From Chloroflexota bacterium (lineage in GTDB: Bacteria; Chloroflexota; Anaerolineae; B4-G1), in NCBI GenBank assembly GCA_011046405.1, contig DSAR01000503.1, positions 1-17,029 on the forward strand: DNA of 17,029 nucleotides, given 5' to 3'. How positions within the stretch are numbered: position 1 is the first letter of the stretch; every line of letters starts with the position of its first letter. The notes beneath the pieces are model-generated. The model was not told the origin of the DNA. It did no database searches and worked only from the letters and a program-made list of their open reading frames with translations. A program made the position numbers and the translations under genes. Below are positions 1 to 5,416 of the stretch, in pieces.

Positions 1-860
1 AGGCCGAGGTATTGACGCCGCTCCACATCCGGGAGAGCGGCGAACCCTCCTGGACAGTCACGCTCAGCGAGGGGCCGGTCAACGGTTGGGACGCATTCTC
101 GATGTCCCCGCCAGAAGCTGCTATGCGACCCGACAATCGAACCTACGCGCTGCCCAGCAAAAGCGTCAAGGGGATGATTCGCCACATCTACACCATCGCC
201 AGCGACGCCCAACAGCCCAGCGTCGACCTCGGCCGCCTCAATCCGGCCGACGCGCTCTTCGGTTGGGTGGGCAAGGGGACGAATCAGGCGTTGATGGGCC
301 GCCTCGTGTTCAACTTCGCCACGTTCGAGTCGCCGGAACTGACCTGGTTCAAAACGCCGTATCCCTACACCGGCTGGCACTTCGACCCGGTCAAAGGCGA
401 ATGGCAGATGCAAGAGGGGCGTGAGACGAGCAAACACCGGATAGCCGAGACGTGGCGCCTGTTCCGGCACAAGCCCCTTCCCCCGTTCGTCAAGCGCCTT
501 GACGATTTCACCCCAGACGCTGTCCAGGCCAACTACTTCCGCGCCATCATGCCCGGCTCCAAGGCCAAATTCACCATCCGCTTCTGGAACCTGAATGACG
601 AGGAACTGAAACGGCTGATTTGGAGCGTCAACCTCCAACCCGGTCTGGCCCACAAGATCGGGCATCATCGTTATCTGGGGTTCGGCAGTCTGAAACTGCG
701 GGTACTACCAGAGAGCTACTTCATCGACTGGTCCAAGCGCTACGCCGACGTGCCCGACGAGGAATGGCAGCGTCCCATCGACGTCGAAAAGTGGCTCGAT
801 CACCACGTCATCGCTCATTACGTCGCTCTGATGAAAGCGCTCGATGTTGGCGCCCTTTGA
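1..860 (+). CDS. CRISPR-associated RAMP protein, Cas7 group, TIGR03986-like (5' partial)
   Basis: Probable subunit of a type III-like CRISPR effector complex that binds crRNA or target RNA in the cytoplasm. The reading frame is open to the left edge (codons Ala-Glu-Val before a TTG at 12), so the true start is outside the window. Numbering from the TTG: 'LTPLHI' at the left edge resembles the first RAMP strand; residues 46-60 (ALPSKSVKGMIRHIY) match the 'lPgSSlKGmlR' motif; residues 82-100 (LFGWVG...GRLVF) match the LFG/GRv element; residues 187-227 (FTIRFWNL.DEEL...HKIG...LGFGS) match the RAMP strand plus glycine-rich loop. This order fits the C-terminal half of TIGR03986 RAMP proteins, so the complete protein may be much longer. 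It overlaps the next gene by 17 bases. Family assignment is by motif only; another Cas7-like subgroup such as Csm3, Csm5 or Csx10 is possible. Confidence 0.78.
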   Translation, partial: AEVLTPLHIRESGEPSWTVTLSEGPVNGWDAFSMSPPEAAMRPDNRTYALPSKSVKGMIRHIYTIASDAQQPSVDLGRLNPADALFGWVGKGTNQALMGRLVFNFATFESPELTWFKTPYPYTGWHFDPVKGEWQMQEGRETSKHRIAETWRLFRHKPLPPFVKRLDDFTPDAVQANYFRAIMPGSKAKFTIRFWNLNDEELKRLIWSVNLQPGLAHKIGHHRYLGFGSLKLRVLPESYFIDWSKRYADVPDEEWQRPIDVEKWLDHHVIAHYVALMKALDVGAL

Positions 861-1713
861 TTGGATCCGGCTCGCCCGCACTGGATCGGAACTCCTGGCT
901 ACACTCGACTACCTGGAGAAACATCCGGCGATTACAGAGGAAGCGGGGGGGCTTGCAGCGCCCTTGACGGCGCTGCACCCCCCCTGCGAGCGTTGTTGGA
1001 CGTACCCACGTACGACGACGATGGCTCGCTATTGTCCCACCTGTCAGGCCATACGAAAGCAGGCGAGACAGATCTATCGCACGTCCCGGTACGCCACCTT
1101 TGTCTGGGGCTACGTGACCCAATTGCCGCGCCAACTGCGCGATGGTCAGCGCTTCGATCGATCATTGGCCCTCTCCGCCTACGTCCAGGACGAGCATCAC
1201 TTCCTGGCCGCGCTGCGCCGCCGCAAACTCAAGCCCTGGCTCCAGGAGTTGGTCCTGTACAACGGCGCTGACCTCAAGGGGTTGCTCCAAATTTTCCCCA
1301 GCACCGGCAGAAAATCGCCGGGGATGGATCAACTCCTGATCCGCATCATCCACCACGACGCCCGTTTTCCACCAGATCAACTCCGCGTGCGCTTCCTGGC
1401 GGCCCCCCACTACGTCTTTCACCTACACGAATATGATCGCAAGGGAGTGCTGACGTTCGACGTGGCGGATTTTATCAGCGTTCTGGAGATGGCATCCGTG
1501 TTTCGCACGATCCTGTTGCCCGACGAACAAAAGATGTTACACACGTTATTGAAAACGAATGATGGGGCCAAGGCGCAATTCTACTGGGGCCGGTTGTTGA
1601 ATATGTTGAATGATGAGGCCAAGGACATGTTGAACGCCTGGCGCGTCCGCACCTGGTCAGAGGCGCAGGTGGACCTTCTCTACCGTTTAAGCGACTATGT
1701 TAGCTATTATTGA
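844..1713 (+). CDS. Unrecognised zinc-ribbon protein embedded in the cas operon
   Basis: I do not recognise a family. The 289-aa protein has one four-cysteine zinc-ribbon-like site, C48-x2-C51 ... C64-x2-C67, followed by a basic stretch (residues 71-83, RKQARQIYRTSRY) that could contact nucleic acid. The remainder is mixed helical, with an aromatic- and Leu-rich C-terminal half. No signal peptide, membrane segment, nuclease signature or RAMP glycine loop is visible. The gene lies between a RAMP gene and cas6, overlapping each by 17 bases, so it should be translationally coupled to both; no strong Shine-Dalgarno is seen before its ATG. The context implies a role in CRISPR interference or crRNA handling, for example a small-subunit-like or accessory RNA-binding protein, but that is inference from position only. 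Confidence 0.8.
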   Translation: MLAPFDWIRLARTGSELLATLDYLEKHPAITEEAGGLAAPLTALHPPCERCWTYPRTTTMARYCPTCQAIRKQARQIYRTSRYATFVWGYVTQLPRQLRDGQRFDRSLALSAYVQDEHHFLAALRRRKLKPWLQELVLYNGADLKGLLQIFPSTGRKSPGMDQLLIRIIHHDARFPPDQLRVRFLAAPHYVFHLHEYDRKGVLTFDVADFISVLEMASVFRTILLPDEQKMLHTLLKTNDGAKAQFYWGRLLNMLNDEAKDMLNAWRVRTWSEAQVDLLYRLSDYVSYY

Positions 1714-2737
1714 AGCGATCAACCTCATCCGCTATCTCATCGTCCTGCGGCCTCGCCAAACACTGGTCAAGCTGACGGATTGTTTTGCCAATGAACTTTC
1801 CGCAGGGTTGGGCGCCGCCATCACCGCCCAATTGCCCACGCGGGAAGCCCACGAGTGGCAACGGACGCGCCAACTGTGGGCGGCTCGCTACACGCACGAT
1901 CAGGAAGCCGCCGCTCTACTGAAAGAAAACCCACTGCTTAGCGTCCCCCCCGCTCCCTGGCCCATCGAGGCGCTCTTCTTTCACTACCCCGTCAAGCAGA
2001 TCTACGGTCAAGGCGAGCCTATCCTGTGGGAGCTTAAACTTTTGGGAGATGCGGCCGATCACGGTTTCTTCCTGGAGCGTATCCTGCCCGCCCTGGAGAT
2101 GACGGCGACCCATCCGCCGGAGGATATGCAAGCGGAAAGCGTGGGATTCTGGGGGCGCTATCAAATCCACGCCGTCTACGCGGCGCGCGGCGCCCAGTGG
2201 ACGCCATTTGTCGAGGAAGGCGAATTGGATTTCGACCATTACCCGACACCGGTGCAGTGGCGGGGAGGACTCGAACTGGGTGTCCAGGAAAATTACACCC
2301 GCCCCCGGCAACTGCTGGTCTGGCTGACGCCCTTCGACCTGGGAGCGGAGCCTTACGTTCCTCCCCGGCACGGACGGCGTCGAAAGAGAATCGCCCAGAG
2401 AGATCTCCCAACCATCGAGAGTCTGATCCAGGCCTCGATGGTGCGAGTGGCCCAACTCCTGCCCAACAAACATGCCTCGCCGGAGGATGTGTGGGCTCTG
2501 ATGTCAGGAGAGGAACGGGAACGAGTCCAAGAGGCTATAAACGATCTCCAGAAGCGCTCAAAACGCCAGAGCGCCCGGATCGAAGCGGTTCCGAGCAGAT
2601 GCTTCGGTCAATGGCGCGGCACGCAGAAATTCGCCACACCTATCCCTGAGGTCCTCCTGCCCTACCTGGAATTGGCGTCGATCCTGCACGTGGGCCATCA
2701 CACCCATTTTGGATGCGGGACGTTCATTCTGCGCTGA
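1697..2737 (+). CDS. cas6: Cas6-type pre-crRNA processing endoribonuclease (RAMP)
   Basis: Cas6 cuts the CRISPR repeat in the long precursor transcript to release crRNAs. The 346-aa length suits Cas6 proteins of the DUF2276 (PF10040) type. The best evidence is the C-terminus: residues 321-343 read 'LPYLELASILHVG' then 'HTHFGCGTF', the usual 'L..L.lg.llHiG..ttFGlG.f' glycine-rich loop that closes this family. H331, H334, H335 and H337 lie there and are candidates for RNA contact or catalysis, but I cannot assign the catalytic residue. Residues 12-18 (RYLIVLR) resemble the first strand of the ferredoxin-like fold, which supports the ATG at 1697 inside the upstream gene. It is the last gene of the operon; the stop is 16 bases from the end of the convergent transporter gene. 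No repeat array is present in this window. Confidence 0.8.
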   Translation: MLAIIEAINLIRYLIVLRPRQTLVKLTDCFANELSAGLGAAITAQLPTREAHEWQRTRQLWAARYTHDQEAAALLKENPLLSVPPAPWPIEALFFHYPVKQIYGQGEPILWELKLLGDAADHGFFLERILPALEMTATHPPEDMQAESVGFWGRYQIHAVYAARGAQWTPFVEEGELDFDHYPTPVQWRGGLELGVQENYTRPRQLLVWLTPFDLGAEPYVPPRHGRRRKRIAQRDLPTIESLIQASMVRVAQLLPNKHASPEDVWALMSGEERERVQEAINDLQKRSKRQSARIEAVPSRCFGQWRGTQKFATPIPEVLLPYLELASILHVGHHTHFGCGTFILR

Positions 2738-2753
2738 GAAAAGCAGACGCGCT

Positions 2754-4013
2754 TCACGTGTCGGCTGACGGGAGACCGTCGGCATCTGCTTCAGGCGTCT
2801 TGAATTTGAGCCAGATCGGTACAATCGAGAACAGCACCGCCCCGGCCGTCAATTGGAACGGGAGGCGCGGGCTGAAGCGTTGCCACAGTTGAGCGCCGAT
2901 CGCCGGCGCCGGCAGTGAGAAAATCCCCAGACTGCTGTGCAACAGCCCAAAGGCGATGCCGCGCAAGCGTTCCGGGACCACCTTGCTGGTCAACGATTGG
3001 TAGGCTGGTCCGCTCATACCCACCCCCAAGCCAAATAGCGCCCAGGCCAGCATATAACCTGGATAGACGCGAGCGCGCAAAAAGATGATCAAAGCGCCAA
3101 AGTTCAAAGCCTGCCCCAGCGCAATCGCCGCCCGCTCCCCCTTGCGATCGGCCAGCCAACCGGCGGGGATATTGGCCGCCATATTACAGACACCAAAGGT
3201 GGAGAACAGCCACCCGATCTGCTGGGCGTTCAGTCCGCCGATCTCCTCCATGTAGAGCGGCAAGAGGTCGAACGAGAGGGAGGAAGAGATGTCGGTGATG
3301 CCATCGGTGATCATGATCCAGGTGAACAATCCGCCGGACACGATCATGCCCGCGATGACGCCGACGTTGGCGCGCAGGCTGGATAATGAAAGCTGTCGAG
3401 GGTCCGCCTCGCTGCTCCGCGCCGCCGCGCGCGCCATCCCCAGGCGGATCGTGGCCGCCGCCGTGTAGATCGCGCCGGCGCAGAGGATCATGACTTTGAA
3501 ACCGTACGCGTCGGTGAGCCAACCGCCCAGCGGTGGGCCGATCACCGAGACGACGCCAAAGATGGTCTGCGTGACGGCAAAGACGCGGGCGCGCGTGTCG
3601 GCGGACGATTGCTCGGCGATGAAGGCGGAAAAGCTGGGGCCGATCAGCGAGCGGGTCACCGCGCCCAGCCCTTCACTCAACAGCACCCACTGCCACGTCG
3701 GCGCAAGCAGCAGCCCCACATAAGAGAACATGCCCGCGATGCTGCCCAGCGCGATGCTGCGCAGTCGGCCGAGTGAATCGGAAACCCAACCACCGAGGAT
3801 CTGCAAAACGAGCGGAAAGATGCGCGAGAGGGTGAAGAAGACGCCCACCTGCACCACGCTGGCCTCCAGCTCCGTCAGGTAGAGCGGTAACAGCGCCCCA
3901 TACATATTCCCGCCGACGTTCGCCAGCACCATGCCGAGCATAAAGAGCTTGAGTTGATTATTCAACAGCGGCTGTTTGCTCGGTTGGGTGGATTTTGTGG
4001 ATTCTTCGGTCAT
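2754..4013 (-). CDS. Major facilitator superfamily transporter (drug-efflux-like)
   Basis: Predicted inner-membrane secondary transporter of 419 aa with about 12 hydrophobic segments. MFS motif A occurs twice, as expected for a duplicated six-helix fold: after TM2, 'GGWVSDSLGRLRS' (residues 74-86), and after TM8, 'GWLADRKGER' (285-294). The mid-protein 'GPPLGGWLTD' (159-168) resembles the TM5 region motif C of drug/H+ antiporters of the TetA/MdtG kind. The N-terminal 20 residues are polar and Ser/Thr/Gln-rich, and the C-terminus is short and acidic. The substrate cannot be deduced. It is transcribed toward cas6 with only 16 bases between the stop codons. Its start has no clear Shine-Dalgarno, but a credible promoter lies about 85 bases upstream. 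It is probably a single-gene unit unrelated to the CRISPR genes. Confidence 0.88.
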   Translation of the reverse strand: MTEESTKSTQPSKQPLLNNQLKLFMLGMVLANVGGNMYGALLPLYLTELEASVVQVGVFFTLSRIFPLVLQILGGWVSDSLGRLRSIALGSIAGMFSYVGLLLAPTWQWVLLSEGLGAVTRSLIGPSFSAFIAEQSSADTRARVFAVTQTIFGVVSVIGPPLGGWLTDAYGFKVMILCAGAIYTAAATIRLGMARAAARSSEADPRQLSLSSLRANVGVIAGMIVSGGLFTWIMITDGITDISSSLSFDLLPLYMEEIGGLNAQQIGWLFSTFGVCNMAANIPAGWLADRKGERAAIALGQALNFGALIIFLRARVYPGYMLAWALFGLGVGMSGPAYQSLTSKVVPERLRGIAFGLLHSSLGIFSLPAPAIGAQLWQRFSPRLPFQLTAGAVLFSIVPIWLKFKTPEADADGLPSADT

Positions 4014-4096
4014 TGAGAGCCAGGCTGTTGTGCGCGCGGATAGTGACGGCTTAGATCGGTGGTGGAAATCGCAATTTCGTTCATGGTGTGCTCGCT

Positions 4097-4125
4097 ATTG
4101 TAACATGCAGGGTCTGAAAACACAA
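4097..4125 (-). promoter_or_regulatory. Sigma70-type promoter for the MFS gene
   Basis: Read on the minus strand: TTGTGT (4125-4120), a 17-base spacer, then TACAAT (4102-4097). Transcription should start near 4090, leaving a leader of about 77 bases before the ATG at 4013. Confidence 0.5.
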
Positions 4126-4387
4126 TTTCTAGCGGATATTTTTAGATCACGTGAGATCACGAATTTCACGAATGGACGAATAACACGAAAAACCCAAAGA
4201 TTAGTGACAATTCGTGTCAACCTGTCCTGAGCGTAGTCGAAGGATTCGTGGCAAAAAATTGACCGCTCCCCAAGCTGAGCATGCGAACTAGCAGAGAGCC
4301 GACTTTGGAAGTCTGAGTTGGCGAATGTGACATTGTGACATTGTCGAACGGCTCAGCCTGTTCCCGTCCCGCTGCCACCAAAGCGGC
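4126..4387. other. Intergenic spacer with dispersed-repeat remnants
   Basis: No convincing gene. The left part repeats the motif CACGAA several times (4158-4190), and the complementary TTCGTG appears at 4211 and 4245. At 4222-4243 is a CTGTCCTGAGCGTAGTCGAA-type sequence, and at about 4343-4361 a partly complementary stretch containing GTCGAACGGCTCAG, so the two could pair as a long imperfect inverted repeat. At 4326-4345 GTGACATT occurs twice in tandem, reminiscent of the inverted-repeat end CATTGTCAA seen elsewhere in the window. These look like decayed repeat elements between two divergent promoters. Confidence 0.35.
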
Positions 4388-4416
4388 TTGTCACAAGCGG
4401 ATAAGCGGGTTATAAT
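4388..4416 (+). promoter_or_regulatory. Near-consensus sigma70 promoter for the 98-aa zinc-ribbon gene
   Basis: TTGTCA (4388-4393), a 17-base spacer, and a perfect TATAAT (4411-4416). Initiation is expected near 4423, giving a short leader of about 15 bases that contains the Shine-Dalgarno GAGG at 4427-4430, 7 bases before the ATG at 4438. Confidence 0.7.
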
Positions 4417-4437
4417 TACACCGTATGAGGAAAATAT

Positions 4438-4734
4438 ATGCCAGCATATCGTAAAGCCAGTATTCGAGAGTTAGCCTCGTCAGCCTACGAGTTAGACGCC
4501 GGCGTTATGCAAGGACACCTGCGCTGGAGCGACGAGGAAGGATGGCACATCAACGGCGTCTCACTGCAAGAATGGCTGGCAAAATATGAGGAACAGGAAG
4601 TCGTCATTATCGTCGCCTCGTTGGACGACGAACGCCCGATGCGCGTCAAGGTATGTCGCACCTGTGGCACAGAATATCGGGGGATACATTGCCCACGCTG
4701 TCGCGAAGCCCGTATCCGCCTGCGAGGCCGTTAA
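4438..4734 (+). CDS. Small zinc-ribbon protein of unknown function
   Basis: A 98-aa, soluble-looking protein. The C-terminus carries a compact four-cysteine zinc ribbon, C73-R-T-C76 ... C85-P-R-C88, followed by an Arg-rich tail (residues 89-98) that could bind nucleic acid. The N-terminal 70 residues are acidic and mixed alpha/beta with no recognisable motif; 'WHINGVSLQEWLAKYEEQEV' (36-55) looks like a small structural domain rather than a catalytic one. The start is well supported by GAGG 7 bases upstream and a strong promoter just before it. It is divergently arranged with the MFS gene and appears to be monocistronic. Function is unknown; a transcription-associated or ribosome-associated role is only a guess from the zinc ribbon. 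Confidence 0.75.
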   Translation: MPAYRKASIRELASSAYELDAGVMQGHLRWSDEEGWHINGVSLQEWLAKYEEQEVVIIVASLDDERPMRVKVCRTCGTEYRGIHCPRCREARIRLRGR

Positions 4735-4756
4735 CTTACCCGCTTCTTTTCAAGCA

Positions 4757-4918
4757 CTTATCATTCGGGTATGTTTCATTTGATTTGAGTGTATTTCATC
4801 TCAGCTGAAATTTGGTTCGTAGTAGGCGATTTATCGCCGTAAAAGCGCACTGAAGCCGCTACCTAGCGCGCACACTACAAACAAAACTTGAATCGTTTGA
4901 AACAGACCCTTATCATTC
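4757..4918. mobile_element. 143-bp miniature inverted-repeat element with direct-repeat flanks (MITE-like, copy 1)
   Basis: The 10-base sequence CTTATCATTC occurs at 4757-4766 and again at 4909-4918. Between the copies the ends are inverted: left GGGTATGTTTCATTTGA (from 4767) and right end, read in reverse complement, GGGTCTGTTTCAAACGA, agreeing at 13 of 17 positions. Lining up the GGGT ends gives an element of 4767-4909 and a 9-base target duplication TTATCATTC. There is no coding capacity. The interior holds a 67-bp core (4816-4882) shared with the element at 11316-11432, and a small hairpin ATTTCA/TGAAAT (4793-4798/4806-4811). Duplications of 9-12 bases are typical of IS4-group transposases, a tentative link. 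Confidence 0.65.
4816..4882. repeat. Core repeat, copy 1
   Basis: It begins TTCGTAGTAGGCGATTTATC and ends ACTACAAAC. It contains the perfect hairpin GGCGAT-TT-ATCGCC (4825-4838), and its ends are themselves inverted (TTcGTAGT versus TTtGTAGT). It is nearly identical to 11346-11414 over most of its length. Confidence 0.8.
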
Positions 4919-4925
4919 TTTACCT

Positions 4926-5021
4926 ATGTTTACCGATCTGACCATCTACCAGACAGCCAACTCGCAAGGACTGTACTTCACCTTCACCTTTCATAGCTTT
5001 AGCTTTACCAGCGTAGGGTAA
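4926..5021 (+). CDS. Possible 31-aa small ORF just upstream of a strong terminator
   Basis: An ATG at 4926 opens a 31-codon frame ending in TAA at 5019. The peptide starts MFTDLTIYQ and ends in an unusual alternation of Phe with Thr/Ser/His (FTFTFHSFSFTSVG). The stop codon is 4 bases from the base of an intrinsic terminator, so the segment is very probably transcribed. No Shine-Dalgarno is seen before the ATG, and the miniature element ends only 16 bases upstream, so an older upstream region may have been displaced. It may be a small peptide gene, the end of a decayed gene, or simply the 3' part of the transcript from 4423. I recognise no family. Confidence 0.3.
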   Translation: MFTDLTIYQTANSQGLYFTFTFHSFSFTSVG

Positions 5022-5025
5022 TCTG

Positions 5026-5054
5026 GGGGCGCCGAGCACCGGCGTCCCTTTTTT
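5026..5054 (+). terminator. Intrinsic (Rho-independent) terminator
   Basis: An 8-bp GC-rich stem GGGGCGCC (5026-5033) / GGCGTCCC (5041-5048), with one G-T pair and a 7-base loop GAGCACC, is followed by TTTTTT (5049-5054). It would end rightward transcription coming from the 98-aa gene and/or the small ORF, before the hairpin element and iorA. Confidence 0.85.
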
Positions 5055-5094
5055 GTTGGACGTAGCGGACACCGAATGTTCCAGTCAACCTATC

Positions 5095-5246
5095 TTGACA
5101 ATGGCACATTTGTCCCCGGCGAATAAATTCGCGGGCCACAACTGCAAAGTCGGCCTACGCCGACTATAAACTAACCTGCGAAGGCAGGTCTGCGCAGTTG
5201 TAGCACGCGGTTTTAACCGCTGTGCGCTGTAATGTGCCATTGTCAA
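5095..5246. mobile_element. 152-bp hairpin-rich element with 15-bp perfect terminal inverted repeats (copy 1)
   Basis: The left end TTGACAATGGCACAT (5095-5109) is the exact reverse complement of the right end (5232-5246). Inside are successive palindromes: GCGAATAAATTCGC (5119-5132); AGTCGGCCTACGCCGACT (5148-5165); ACCTGC-GAAG-GCAGGT (5174-5189); GCGGTTTTAACCGC (5207-5220). The second and third are enclosed by a stem ACAACTGC (5138-5145) / GCAGTTGT (5194-5201). CTATC is present next to the left end (5090-5094) and one base after the right end (5248-5252), a possible 5-base target duplication. There is no coding capacity. A second copy in opposite orientation starts at 16911 and a diverged copy lies at about 15565-15764. 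Confidence 0.75.
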
Positions 5247-5416
5247 ACTATCTTCTCAATAATGCGGGGTAAATTGGGTAAATTGATGGAGTGGGCGGAC
5301 GTCATGTGTCCGCAGCATCTTGCTGGCATCCAGGCCGTCAAGATGACGTGGATGCACCGCTCGCTCCCCAAGATATTGAGATGATACCAGTCAACCTTAT
5401 TGGAGGAGTGCATTTG
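5247..5416 (+). promoter_or_regulatory. Leader region of iorAB with direct repeats and a possible pseudoknot
   Basis: No confident -35/-10 pair was found here. Visible structure: the 9-base direct repeat GGTAAATTG at 5268-5276 and 5277-5285; a hairpin GCGGAC (5295-5300) / GTCCGC (5308-5313); then two 7-bp pairings that interleave, CATCTTG (5316-5322) with CAAGATG (5339-5345) and GCATCCA (5326-5332) with TGGATGC (5349-5355), which is the topology of an H-type pseudoknot. A Shine-Dalgarno GGAGG is at 5402-5406. The frame is open upstream to 5291, but that stretch has no conserved IorA features, which is why the start is placed at 5417. Confidence 0.4.

Noticed and set aside
5291..5416. N-terminal extension of IorA by 42 residues
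   Set aside because: The stretch is in frame but has no conserved IorA sequence, contains leader secondary structure, and lies upstream of a good GGAGG next to TTG/ATG 5414-5419.
5340..5416. T-box riboswitch in front of iorA
   Set aside because: GATGCACCGC (5351-5360) only faintly resembles the T-box sequence, and no specifier stem or antiterminator with a T run is present.
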